DNA from: Diphasiastrum complanatum
Lineage: Eukaryota > Streptophyta > Lycopodiopsida > Lycopodiales > Lycopodiaceae
Assembly: GCA_029204225.1 (NCBI GenBank)
Contig: CM055106.1
Location: 39,521,827-39,585,826, forward strand
Direction: 5' to 3'
DNA length: 64,000 nucleotides
The position numbers and the translations under genes are program-made. Positions 23,755-39,937 of the stretch are shown here, one piece after another. The notes under the pieces are model-generated. The model was given only the letters and a program-made list of their open reading frames with translations. It searched no databases and was not told where the DNA came from. Every line of letters begins with the position of its first letter. Within the stretch, counting starts at the first letter, position 1.

Positions 23755-23905
23755 GCATCATCAACACATGCGTCCACATTGATTTTAGCACACTTGTATG
23801 AAGACCAATGCATTTAGTTGTTGTCACTGATCTAGAGTTGAAGGCCAAGCCCAATCATGATGAAGGCTAGCACTAAAGAGCAAAGCCAATCAAACAAAGT
23901 CCCTA
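23755..23905 (+). repeat. Left arm of a 1.9-kb-spaced inverted repeat
   Basis: Carries CATGCGTCCACATT and CACTAAAGAGCAAAGCCAAT, which reappear inverted at about 25770-25900. A weaker direct copy (AAAGCCCATCAAAGAAAGT) lies at 24234-24252. Confidence 0.7.
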
Positions 23906-24472
23906 CCTCTACCTCCTCATGGAGTAATAAAGAAAATGTCCAATTTCATCACATCATCTTGCAAAAGGCCCAACTACAACACATAGATTGTGGGCGAAAT
24001 AAAACAGGTAAAGATAAAAGGAATTTGCACAAAGCAATTGGCGACAACTTGAAAAATATCTCTAATGAGAATTATGATGGGGTAAAATGAGAAAGTAACG
24101 TGGTTATGTGTAGCATGGTACCAAACATACAAATGCCATCCCAAAACTATGTATATACACATGCTACATTTCAATCACATCTTTGTTGAAGGTCAAAGTT
24201 ATGTATATTTAACAAGGATAAAAGTGTAATAGCAAAGCCCATCAAAGAAAGTCTTTACTTCCTCAAGGAAATTGAAGGTAAAAAACATATCATCACTTAA
24301 GCTTTGCTAATAAATGCAAAGCTAAATTTAAATAAGCGATAAAATAATTTGATGCTTCAAACACCTCAAAGACGAACAAATTTAAAACATAATGGTTCAG
24401 GATGACATTTATCAAACATAGCTCTTTCATCTGATTAAAAGAAACCTAGAGAAAAAATAAAAACATGCAATG

Positions 24473-25000
24473 CTTTTTTTTTTTTGCAAAACGTTAAGTT
24501 ACTATTAGATATAGACAGAATGTACATAAGCAAGATAAATAGCAACCCAAGGCTGATCAAGTTATTTCCCTAGAAGAGAAAACTATACAATCGAAAATGA
24601 AATCAGGACTATAAGCACACCGAGCAAAGAGGCAATCCCGTAAGCAGTAAATGACAAAGCGATGTAACTAGCTAGAAAACTGGAAACAGATAGAAGCCGA
24701 AAGTGGAGCAAGGGAACCCTAAAAAACCAGCTGGTTTCGTAGTGTCCAGATCTTCCACAACACTAAGCCTACATACATGCCAGAATGTGAGCAAACCCCT
24801 GCCTCTATAAGGCGAGTCTCCTAGCGGTATGGAGCAAACGGTGAGTGGTGGTGGAGCCTCAATGATTGAGCAAGTGCATGAATTACGTCCATAGGTGCAT
24901 GATGAAAAACTTTTTCATGAAATCGGCAAACTGGGCAAAGGCAGTCCATGAGGAAAGGCCACTTGGCTTGCAGTAAGAGGGAGTTGGAGATGATCATTGA
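24473..25000 (-). pseudogene. LINE (L1-type) 3' end with poly(A) tail
   Basis: Read on the minus strand, the sequence encodes pieces of a zf-RVT-like C-terminal domain: KWPFLMDCLCPVCRFHE, MDVIHALAQSLRLHHH and LWKIWTLRNQLVF (the W--W--RN motif of plant LINE/zf-RVT tails), with stops in between. It ends in an A-run (plus-strand T-run at about 24474-24485), as expected for a LINE 3' tail. The upstream RT is not present. A target-site duplication was not identified. Confidence 0.6.
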
Positions 25001-25051
25001 GGAGTATGGATTTTTTCATGAGTAGGATGAGTAAGAGAATGTTAAGATAGA

Positions 25052-25660
25052 CACTATAACAAGACTTTTTTCAAGGCTATCATTTTTGTTGATGGGTAGT
25101 TAGTTGATAAGTGGAATGTTAAAAACTTAAGACATTGTGCAACAAAACTTTTTTTTAACGGCTTTTATATAAGCCATATTTTGAGAGTGTTTACTTATTT
25201 GAGTTGTTTAGCTGTTAAGTGTGATATTTTGTGCACAATTGAAATATCATAGGCATTGAAGAGTGTGAGATTTTTATGAGTAATTGATAAGTGGAGAAGT
25301 GCTCAAATTTTGTGCACTTACACTTTCTTTACGTGGCTTCCACGTGTCTTTTGATAAATAATGTGAGGGAATTTTTACATAGTATGCAACAATAATTTTT
25401 GAAATGATTTTTTATTAATTTCTATAAAAATAGTATCTATTGAGAACCTGATATAGGAACCGGCGGTTCTTAATAGAGTAATAACTGACAGATTGAGAAC
25501 CGCCAAGATTTATCTTATAAGATATTATTGAAAACCGCCAAGTGTAAATATTTTAAATGTAATCCAATACCCTGAACCGGCGGTTCTTGGTTTTAAAAAA
25601 AAGGGCAATACCCTGAACCGGCATGTATCATAAATATGTGAGAACCGCCCAACACTGGTC
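25052..25660. mobile_element. Possible CACTA-type element end
   Basis: CACTATAACAAGAC at 25052 resembles CACTA termini (CACTACAAGAAAA). Between 25440 and 25660 the motif GAACCG/CGGTTC recurs: perfect 13-bp palindromes at 25457-25469 and 25574-25586, plus several half sites (GAGAACCGCC, GAACCGGC). Clustered GAACCGGCGGTTC-like motifs are typical of subterminal repeats in plant CACTA elements. The other terminus was not found and no transposase frame is present. Confidence 0.4.
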
Positions 25661-25769
25661 CATATAGGCTCATCAGCATGGAGGGGAGCTTGAGGTGACC
25701 GATGGAAAAGGTTTGAGACTTAACATTAATATAATTTTTGTCTTACTAGCAGACATACAATGAGGGAGC

Positions 25770-25900
25770 ACAAACTTCATTTAATTGGCTTTGCTCTTTA
25801 GTGCTAACCTTCATCAGGATTGAACATGTCCTCTGGAGAAGTGAGACCATTGGCAAACACCGAGTGTATAAAAGCTAATGTGGACGCATGGTTGTGGATA
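25770..25900 (-). repeat. Right arm of the 1.9-kb-spaced inverted repeat
   Basis: The reverse complement contains GATGAAGGTTAGCACTAAAG, AGCAAAGCCAATTAA and CATGCGTCCACATTAGC, matching the left arm at 23755-23905. The enclosed region holds the LINE tail and the CACTA-like motifs. Confidence 0.7.
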
Positions 25901-26655
25901 GTACTAACTATTTTTGGGCACCGCCAAAATGAGTAGTGATGTCATTGCATTGGTTGACAGAATGCCAACATTCTCTAGCTAAAATCATTTTTCCAAGATA
26001 TCTACCCATTCCGTGTGTTAAATGTGTCTTGTTTGCTTAAGAGTCCATGTCCTCCATTAGGGATATGAGTGAGCTATTTCTTTGAATGGTTCTTTTGACA
26101 TTTTGCAATGCAATTTGCTTCATTTTGGCCCTTCATCTTGTATGTGATTACAAGACCTTCATTTTTCTTGTAAACAAGTAGCTTTTGTTTTGTCTCACGA
26201 TCGTTTTCTCTGTTGGTCATGCCTTAAAAGTTTTCAACTTGGATCTCGTGCAGGATAGAGAGGTTATTGCGGCCTTTTGCTTAGTCACACCCATGGGTTT
26301 TCTAGGTGAGTATTTTTGGTTTGTAATCTTTCTTAGGAGATTTTGTAGTTGTTGATAGGCAGGGCAAGTGTGAGCATGGGATTCTCTTGGTTCTAGGATT
26401 TGAACTATCAGAATATGGGATGCCATGGTCAAGCACTAGATGAGAATTGTGGATTATGTTTTGGGATAACTCTCAAGGGTGATCGTTAGAAAACTTTCTA
26501 TGGTTGGGTGGTTTGTCCCATGTGCTGCAGCACCTATTGTTCTCCACTGCCAGCATTGTAGAAGACCTCCTAGCGAGCCAGCTATGGTAGGCAGTGAGCC
26601 AGAAAGACAGGGAGAGGGAGAGAGAGAGAGAGAAGGCCCAGGGACATATGTTTTC
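25901..26655. other. Intergenic, possible upstream region of the LEA-like frame
   Basis: No coding frame is supported. A GA-rich stretch at about 26608-26636 lies just before the LEA-like ATG and could be 5' untranslated leader. Confidence 0.45.
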
Positions 26656-26934
26656 ATGGATACAATTGCTAGCAACAATCGTGCTACCAAAGACCAGGCT
26701 GACCATGCCAAGCAAGGCATGTACTTCATAGCACAGACAACTCAAGTCAAGGCTGCAACTGGCAAGGATTCTCATGACAAGGCTGTGACAGATCGTATTC
26801 AGCAGGCCTCTCAATCAACGGCTCAGAGTGCCCAAGAGATGGCTTTTGCTGCGAAGGGTCAGGCAGGGAACGCATTGAACAAGGGGGGAGTCAACCAGGA
26901 AGCTAGGGCGACCTCCTACACACAGGTCGGTTAA
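26656..26934 (+). CDS. Short LEA group 3-like protein (possible fragment)
   Basis: A 92-residue hydrophilic, Ala/Gln/Lys-rich frame. The ATG at 26656 was chosen because a GA-rich leader precedes it and the LEA-like composition starts there; the same frame stays open further upstream to 26479. It contains loose 11-mer-like units typical of LEA_4 proteins (TKDQADHAKQG, TTQVKAATGKD, AVTDRIQQASQ, AQEMAFAAKGQ). LEA proteins protect cells during drying. There is no signal peptide or membrane segment. It is shorter than usual group 3 members, and transposon fragments follow directly, so it may be a truncated copy. Confidence 0.45.
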   Translation: MDTIASNNRATKDQADHAKQGMYFIAQTTQVKAATGKDSHDKAVTDRIQQASQSTAQSAQEMAFAAKGQAGNALNKGGVNQEARATSYTQVG

Positions 26935-27119
26935 TCAGGGGGCGGCATTGGATTCGTCTCATGTCTGTTTGAAGAGGTCCTTCCGCACGCTACTCTGCCA
27001 AGCTCGGCAATCTCCGGGCCAACATCAGGTAATGGTGCTGCTCCTCCTCAAAAAGCGGCTCGGGTGATAAGTTTGCTTGGCGACATGCTTCTGATTATGG
27101 ATCAGATGACTTGGAGGTG

Positions 27120-27410
27120 CACTGCTTTGACCTTGATTCTGCCCGGTATAGTAGCCATCTCTTTCCTTGCTAATAGCATGGTGGTAGCCTATTTCATGGG
27201 AAGGCCTCCCTTTGTTGAAGGTGCTAAGAGGTTTGGCGATTTACAGTGAGGGAAGTTCAATGTGCATGTGCTAGGCTCACAGGCTCTGGGCAAGGGTTTC
27301 TTTTTATTCAGGCTTGGTAGTGCATAGGAGGTCAACTCTGTTTTGGCCATTGGTCCCTACCTTTCCGAGGCAATCCTGTGTACGTTACTCGCTACACGGA
27401 CTAAGGTTTG
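27120..27410 (+). pseudogene. DUF4283-like fragment (LINE ORF1 type)
   Basis: Reading through stops, the frame has VVAYFMGRPPFVEGAKRF, GKFNVHVLGSQALGKGFFLF, RLGSA and EVNSVLAIGPYLS. This layout (LGRRP, FFLFRF-S, VL--GPW) is that of the plant DUF4283 domain found in retroelement ORF1 proteins. In-frame stops at about 27248 and 27328 make it a relic. It begins close after the LEA-like frame. Confidence 0.5.
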
Positions 27411-28183
27411 GCAATTTGCAGTGGTAAAAAAAAATGGGAAGTCATAAAGTCAGAGCTGCAAGACAAACCAGACACGGTTACATAGATATTGTGATGCTGG
27501 TAATGCAGACTAAAAGACATAAGATTATAATGTTCCCTAAACACAGCACCGAGTGAATATGAATTACTTAGGATATCAAGAATGCACAAAAGCATGATCA
27601 GAAATCCAGTTGAATGGTACTCCTTGACAAAGCACTTAGCCTGTGAATAAACTGGTCTGAATAGTAAAAAGGTGAGCAAGATGCATTTTTAGGTTCCTAC
27701 AGAATGGCTGTAGATAAATAAGAAAAAGCTAAGCGTTAGTATTACAAAAACAGGAAACTTATGCAACCTACAGAAGTTACAAGAAGTTGTTCTTCTGATA
27801 TAAATCACATGAAGTGAACCTTGCATTAAAAAATTTCATCCTATTCTCTAATGTGAATTCCACGAAGTGAAACAGTGCTTTCTGTAACAGCACCAAGCGT
27901 AGAAAGTTACAGGTTAACAAAAAGAATAGTTGTGATCTTGTACAATGGACATTGAATAAAAGAAAGACAAACAGTAACAGTATCAAAAATTAAACCCCAT
28001 GTAACCTTCTATTTTAGGAAGTCTCTTTTCTGATCAAATTCAAGAATATAACCTGAAGTAACCCTCTCACAAAAAGTAACGGACTCTTAGTCTGATTATT
28101 TAGGTTCAACGCAAGCAGGCATAACACTGTAGTTGGGTCCTGAGTATTTTCTGGTTGAATCTAATCTGCCGAATAAATCATAT
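27411..28183. other. 3' flank of the eS10 gene
   Basis: A/T-rich sequence downstream of the minus-strand eS10 stop codon. It probably holds the 3' UTR and terminator; no other gene is seen. Confidence 0.55.
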
Positions 28184-30821
28184 TCAATCTGCCAAAGCGC
28201 CAGATGCTGAACTGCCACCAAATCCACCACCACCACCACCACCTCGACCAAAGCCACCTCTTGATCCCTGAATATTGATTTGCACCATTCTCTTTAAAAA
28301 CAACTGACAAACAGAGCTAATGTGATAAAATAAACACAAAGCACTGAGCAAAAGAAACAGGTAAAAGCTCTGACATGAAAAGAATGCAATTTAGTTGCAA
28401 TATAATACCTGAAAAGCTGGCTGGTATTCAGCTGGTGCTCCACCTTTGTCACCAAAACCACCACCTGGAGGTCCACGAGGTGGGCCTCCACGATATCCTT
28501 CTCTGTCACCAAAACGTGGTCTATCCCTATCCCCCTCATAGCGTGGAGGTCCCCTGACCAAATAAATAGAACAAAGAATGAGAAGAAACAGAATTTTAGG
28601 TCAAATCAACAGAGTGAATAACGAAAATCTCTTTGTGAGATTTATAGAGTTGTTACACAAAACTAAAAAACTGCTACTATTACAAAATGCTATCCACATT
28701 ACCTCAAGTTAGAAGTGATACCTTGGTCTGTCACCCCCTGGAGGGCCCAAAGGCCTACTAGGTGGCCTTGCTGATTTTTTCAAGGTAGCTGGGACAATTT
28801 CCGATGGCAAATTCAGAAAAGTGCGCAGATACTCAATCCCGTCATTGGTCAAGAACCAATAGTAATAAAGCCACGCAAATGATTCCTTGACATACTCCTT
28901 CGACTTGAAGCTCTGCATCAATTTTATCACCTGTAGATTTGGAACATCAATCTCTGGATGCTTGGCAAGATTGTAGTCTTTTTTTGCATACAAAACCCCT
29001 TCTGCAAAAATTCAAAAGAAAGAGATTCGTCAACGGGTCATGGCCATTTCACATAGGTTTCTCTGGTAGGCCAAGGTCCTTTATAAGATTTAATGCTAAA
29101 AATTAAACTAAATCTTCTGCTGTGACAAGTAATGAGACCTTTGAAGAGGTACTTGTAAACCTCCACCCGGTTTTTCTTCGAGATCAACTGCAAAAAACCA
29201 GAATAGACAAGCCAATTACCAATCTTTCATTGCAAGCCATCTTGATGTGACATCCACAGAAGACTACTAAGATCTTCACTATTTTCTTCCTAATAGGATA
29301 CATATAAAATGGTTATCGTGACTGAAGAAATTAAAAATCAAATAAGATCATTCTGTAGCCTGACTACAATAAGATCAAGGTATGCCAAGATATTTATACG
29401 CCTGTTACAAAAATGTGTCCACCATTAAAAAAATGACGTGTGTTTGAAGGCATATTATGGAAATTATTGGTGAGTCCTCTTGTCGAACCGGAATGAAGAC
29501 AAGCCGATATTTCCATAATATGCTTCCAAACAGACATTACTATGCTTGAGATATGTTGCAGAAATCTTGCCCAAAAATTACACCCTGAGAGGTTGAAAGA
29601 TTCCATCCAGAAAGACCGACCATATTTTTAGATTCCAACCACAAGGGCTCTGTATTTTTATGCATCCACAAGCGCTCCATATTTTTGAGGCCACAAGATT
29701 ACAATCAGTCAGATTGCAAGGAAAAAATCAGGGGAAACTTTTATTGCGGATGATCGGGATCACTACTGTCCAATCTTGTAAGATTTATGCCACAACATAT
29801 AAAGCTCAGACCAATCTAACCGAAAGGGCCTGCCCCCCCTACAAGTTTTGAAAAAAAGTTACGTTAATGGTAATGGAGAGTGGGCCCAATTCTAGGTGGA
29901 CCAGCACTCTTGGCTCGGTCTTACAAAACTTGACCACAAAATATTTTTGACGATTTTAGCATTGGCTGAAATTTGCTAACTGGTAGGTAGAGCAGCCTCC
30001 TAAGAAGACATAACCTCTGAAAAACCTGGAAATAAGAACTTACCAGGAAAGCCATGCCAGGAATTAACCTAGTTAGAAATACGACTATATATATTGATAA
30101 GATTCGTCACAGGATTGGCAAAATAAAGGGCTAGATCAAGGTTCAAAAATTTTAAATATGTTTTGACTCAAATCTTACATGAATAAATGGTCAAGATCGA
30201 GTTTAAGGACCCCCATTACCTGGTTGGTAATAAGCAGACCTGATTTTGACTTGTAAATCTGATTGGTTATAATTTTCATGGATGAAACCTAATAATTCCA
30301 TCCTCTAAAGGTGCTATGTGTGCCCGGCTTATTTTTTGGGTAAGGTTTTATGTGTTTTTCAGCACATTATCAAAAAAATGGCTTCTCCTCTTGTGGAGAG
30401 CCGCTGACTTGTCCTCTCATCTCTCTGCTACTGCAGAAGACTCGCTTTTGATTCCCACAAAATGCCTCTGAACACCCGTTGTCTAGTTCAAAATCATCGG
30501 ACAAAATTAAGTTGTACACCAGGGTTAAAAATACATAAAGCCTTTTGGTTTATGCAAATGGAGGGGATGGGGTAGAGGTGTTAGTGATAAGATTACCCAT
30601 GAAATAGGCCAAATAACGGGATACATCAAGGAAGGGATATACTAATAAAAGGATCATCTCTATCACAAGCTACAGCAGATAAGCAAGCTGCACATTGATG
30701 ACAAAGCCAGACTGCATTCAGAAAGAAAAGCAGATTGACATACCAATCTCAGCTGGAAAAAAAGCAACAAAACCCAACAAAACATTATAATAAAGAGGGA
30801 TGAAAGATGTGCGGGCACCAT
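28184..30821 (-). CDS. RPS10: 40S ribosomal protein eS10
   Basis: Structural component of the cytosolic 40S subunit. Coding exons, minus strand: 30821-30819 (ATG only, inferred), 29187-29139, 29001-28722, 28553-28409 and 28267-28184, giving about 186 aa (plant members are about 177-185). The N-terminal S10/plectin domain includes [56 protein letters not shown] and [13 protein letters not shown]. The Gly/Arg-rich tail reads [13 protein letters not shown] and [17 protein letters not shown]. All downstream exons join in frame with GT-AG borders. The second exon starts TTG ATC with no ATG, so the ATG must be upstream. The one at 30821 directly precedes GT (GTGCCC, a weak donor), making an exon 1 of leader plus ATG; this first junction is the uncertain part. 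Intron 1 (about 1.6 kb) contains a MITE-like hairpin. Confidence 0.93.
29439..29534. mobile_element. MITE-like hairpin in eS10 intron 1
   Basis: Inverted repeat with arms of about 28 bp, GTGTTTGAAGGCATATTATG at the left and CATAATATGCTTCCAAACAG at the right, around a 40-bp centre. No coding capacity. Typical of a small foldback element; target duplication not clear. Confidence 0.65.
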
Positions 30822-30984
30822 GGCCACTAAAAGGACAACGCCAAGAGCCACAGATGCAATGAGATGGAGCAGGATCGTTCGCTCGCCGCTCCCACGCCAC
30901 CGCTGCTTCCTCCTTTTTCTCTGTGAATTGAGCCCAAAAAGAGAAGAAAACGGCGAAGTAGAGAGAAAGAAAACAGAGGATTTA

Positions 30985-31270
30985 ACTCACAAACCCTAAC
31001 CCTAATATTGCCCTTGGTTTTTCTTTCCTTTCCTCTTTGGCCTTGCCTCGCAATGGCCATAAATACTGATGAGGTCTGGCATATGAGGGGAAGTAATTCC
31101 CACTCCTGTGCTGCTGCCCCAGCCCTGCCCAACTGCAAATTTTGGGCAAGGGGCAGCCTCCCAGCGCAATTGATGGTCTCGACAATTTCTTGTTAGTCCT
31201 AGGATTTCCTGTAGCACTAGCTCGCAAGTCTGGGACACACGCGAGAACACGTGAGTCCCGACCACGTGCG
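30985..31270 (-). promoter_or_regulatory. Putative eS10 promoter: telo-boxes and two G-boxes
   Basis: AAACCCTAACCCTAAT at 30991-31006 is a double telo-box, a hallmark of plant ribosomal-protein promoters and leaders. It lies about 170 bp upstream of the inferred ATG and is followed on the gene strand by a pyrimidine-rich leader. Two CACGTG G-boxes at 31248-31253 and 31263-31268 lie 15 bp apart about 250 bp further upstream. Confidence 0.6.
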
Positions 31271-32019
31271 AGCACGCGGGTCCCAAAATTCCTTGAGCAC
31301 ACATGACTCATTTTTGACAAGCATGTGTGTCCCAAATTCTCCTAAACACACATGGACACTTATGTGATCACCACACCATCGCGTGCTACCCACATTTATG
31401 GGTAATGAGCTTGTTCTCTATAGTATGAAGCAATTTCTACTTATCCTAGAAACTTATGGGATAATTCTTGAGATGTCACATGGCATTACACTAGGTCCCT
31501 ACAGTTTCCTGGCGTGGAGGTACAAGGCAGCAGGGAGGCAGTGTCGGATGGTGCCTGGGACATGTGGCGATCACTGAATCGTACCAGAAGTAATCCCCTC
31601 TGGGCTAATAAGGACGAGGAATAAATACTATGGGGTGAGATTGGTCAATGGAGTTTAAAAAAAGTCAATTTTGAAGTAGAAATTGTGGTAGCTATGTCCA
31701 CTTTTGTGATTTGAACTTTGGTGGAGGGCTCAATTACGCAACACGAAAGTGAGTTTGCATACACGAAAAAAAGAACATAGCCTTCATGCATGAAAAAAAA
31801 AACAAAAAAATTAGTTTGGTTATTGCATGCTCGATTGTGTATATGCATATTGTAATAATCACATACATGAGTAGAAGACTTGAAAACTGAATCATGCTGG
31901 ATTCCATGATGTTCTAGTTTTTTTTTCCTCATATTGTCTCTCACATGCCTGAATGAAGAAATATGACAAGTGACAATATATTTTAGTAATTTCTTTAATA
32001 GTATGTATTTTCATTCTTT
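31271..32019. other. Intergenic, no gene seen
   Basis: No supported gene. A short stretch at about 31645-31680 (TTGGTCAATGGAGTTT) is repeated at about 5572-5600, so a minor dispersed repeat is present. Confidence 0.5.
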
Positions 32020-32140
32020 CTAATATTGTCCTCTTTTGTAGGACATATATAAAATGTCTTCCATATATTGGATGAAGAATTGATCGACTTTTCATAGATG
32101 CATCTTGAAGACTCCTAATTGATGGTTGGCGACAATTGTG
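32020..32140 (+). repeat. Dispersed repeat R3, copy b
   Basis: Counterpart of 22660-22800, sharing TGGATGAAGAATTGATCGAC and ATGCATCTTGAAGACT. The flanks differ. Confidence 0.8.
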
Positions 32141-33030
32141 AAAGAAAAGTACAATTATGACCATAAATGGATTCATTCAATCCACAAGAGTGATTTGTGG
32201 CATTACTATCTTCATCAAAACTTGCACCTATAATTGACACAATGTAGATCTATAAGCAAGAGCAATCTAGATGAATTGTTTAAAGATCAAAGAGGCTTCA
32301 CACGTGTGAGCCATAGCCTAATGTATGGACAGAGACCTCATAGCAAAGTACTAACACTTTTTGAAACATTGGATTTACCAAAATGCATGCAAAGAGAGAG
32401 ATACACAAGCTTGATGCAAAATCTTCAAGATCTCTTCAAATTGTTCTTCCAAATGAGCTCAAAATTGGAGTATATACAAAGACCTGACCTGTTTCACACA
32501 TGTGGAACAATACATTCACTTTTCCTTTGGCTCCTCCTAAGGTCTCATATAAATATATATGGCCATCCAATCAAATTGCACCTCTCTAGAAAACCTAGAA
32601 TTGAGGAAAATGCATTCTAACTTGGATAACTTGGCTTTTTGCCTTAATGGCTCTTTGGATTATGTACAAGCTAACCTATGTTTATGATTCACACATGGGA
32701 ACATGCTCCACACTTGTGAAATAATATTCTGTACAAATTTGGCCTCAAACTATATTTTGCCAGAGCAAAAGCAACACTTGCATTTTACTGCTTTGATGTG
32801 TGAGTAAACTATGGCAGAAGGAGGGCGTTGGATCGTGATCCAACACCCTCTGAGAAAACCATACATAGTATGCATGCTTGCCACTTTGATCAGAGGTAGA
32901 ACTATGCTGAAAATCACGATGGTAAGCCCTCAAATATGTGATGAAACTACACGTTGGAAATGCGTTGACAGTCTTGTGTTGCTTTATGTGACCCTCTACA
33001 TATGTGAGTATATTGGTACATATGATTATG
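32141..33030. other. Intergenic with a near-perfect 14-bp hairpin
   Basis: No gene recognised; the frame at 32234-32620 has no domain. At 32821-32850 GAGGGCGTTGGATC and GATCCAACACCCTC form a hairpin with a 2-bp loop and one mismatch. Confidence 0.5.
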
Positions 33031-36260
<3,230 letters not shown>

Positions 36261-37190
36261 GATACCTTAGAGTTGATAACAACATTGCAGAGTTCAAATA
36301 CAAGCACAAGTCTCTTGCATGAACTTTATCTATTTCTTCTTACATTTTCGTTATGCAAACAAAAGCAAGGTCTCTATCTTCTTAGTTTCCCTTGCCGGGT
36401 GTTCGTGTCATGCATATATATATATTTAGACTTCACATACTCTTTGATAAAGTAAGTCATCAAACTTCTATTATTATATAGTTTAGTCTTCTAATAATAA
36501 CTAGAACAATATTTAGATGAATGTTATTAGGACATGATACCTTAATGTTGATAGCAACATGTGGAGTTTAAATCCAAGCATATGTCTTTTGCATCAATAA
36601 TATATATTTCTTCTTCCTACATTTGGGCATGCAAACAAAAGCAAGGTATCTATCTTCTTGATTCCCCTCCATCAAAGTTATTGTGTGTGTCATGCGTAGA
36701 GATGATATTAGACTTCACATACTCTTCAATAGAGTAAGTCGTCATACTTTGACTTATATATAGCTTTTCAATTACTACCAGCATAATATCAAGATGAATA
36801 ATATAGTATGCCTCTTGCATTAACATTACCTTTGTTTGTGTCATGCATACATATGATTTTAGACTTCACATACTCTTCAATAGAGTAAGTCATCAAAATT
36901 TTATTAATACATTGTTTAGCCTTTTAGTAATAACTAGCATAACATCAAGATGAATGCTATTATGTATTAATACCTTAATGTTGATAAAATTGCGAAATTC
37001 AAATTCCAAGCATATGTCTCTTGCATTAACATTATCTATTTCTTCTTCCTATATTTGGACATGCAAACAATATATCTTCTTAGTTCCCCTCGATGAAGTT
37101 ATCATTTGTGTCATGCACAGATGTGAATTTAGACTTCACATACTTTTCAATGGAGTAAGTACTCAAGCTTTTAATAATATAGTTTATCCT
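36261..37190 (+). repeat. Four-copy tandem repeat, period about 250-280 bp
   Basis: Copies begin at about 36261, 36536, 36810 (shortened) and 36969. Each carries TTAGACTTCACATACTCTT (about 36426, 36709, 36860, and at 37130 with one change), a TGTCATGCRTA-type motif and CAAGCATATGTCTCTTGCAT. Copy 3 lacks roughly the first 100-125 bp. No coding function is apparent. Confidence 0.8.
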
Positions 37191-39151
<1,961 letters not shown>

Positions 39152-39925
39152 TGTTGGAAGTATTTCTAGTTTACGCGATGGCTAGATCTACTTACGGGTG
39201 TAGTATAGGGATGTAGAGATTCGTCCACTTTTTAAGTTTCTACAACAAGCTTCAACAGAATACGGAAAGAATCAACAGGAATGAGAACACTAAGGCTTAC
39301 CCAACTAGTGCCCGTAACAGAAATAAAGCTAATTAATGACAACAATAAAATTCCTTGCTAAGGCAAACCCAACTAGCAAGATTACTAATCCTACGTAACA
39401 CCCAAAGAAAGATAATAAGAATTGTGGCTAAACTAAGCAATAAACACTTAAAACCATGCCACAATTAAAGGCCAATGCACCTTCCCTCAAGCTATGCACC
39501 TTCCAATGGAAACACAATGAAATGCAAGATAATCACAATAGTAATTTTGCCTTAATCACAAAGTGTTGTTTACAATGCAAATACCTCTCCTTTTATGGCA
39601 AGGAGGGCATAAGTGTCTACTAACTTATGGGACTAATTTGTTTCCAGCCTTTCTAGAACTTCTAACTTAGGATTCAGAACTTCAAAGTTCTTAACTTAGG
39701 AAAACTTAAGATAAAATATTTCTAATCTTAAGTTTCCTAAGTCTAAGTTCTAAATCTAAGTTTAAGCTATTTTATTATTATTTAAGCTTCTACTCACGGA
39801 CTTACAAAACACATGCCATGGTTGAAGTTTATTGACATATACTCATATGTGGTCTTACAAAACACATGCCACGGAGTGTTATTTCTTTCTTTTTTATTTT
39901 CTCTGTGTTAGCACAGTTGCTAACA
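39152..39925 (-). mobile_element. LTR 1 (3' LTR) of minus-strand gypsy-type element
   Basis: A 774-bp LTR starting TGTTGG and ending CTAACA. It is near identical to 43822-44591 except for small indels. The adjoining 39926-39939 (AAGGAGGGGGATAA on the minus strand) is the polypurine tract, which fixes the element as minus-strand and this as its 3' LTR. Confidence 0.9.
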
Positions 39926-39937
39926 TTATCCCCCTCC

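Noticed and set aside
30982-31335. Minus-strand frames of about 100 codons upstream of eS10
   Set aside because: They overlap the promoter and leader, have no domain, and do not splice in frame to the eS10 exons.
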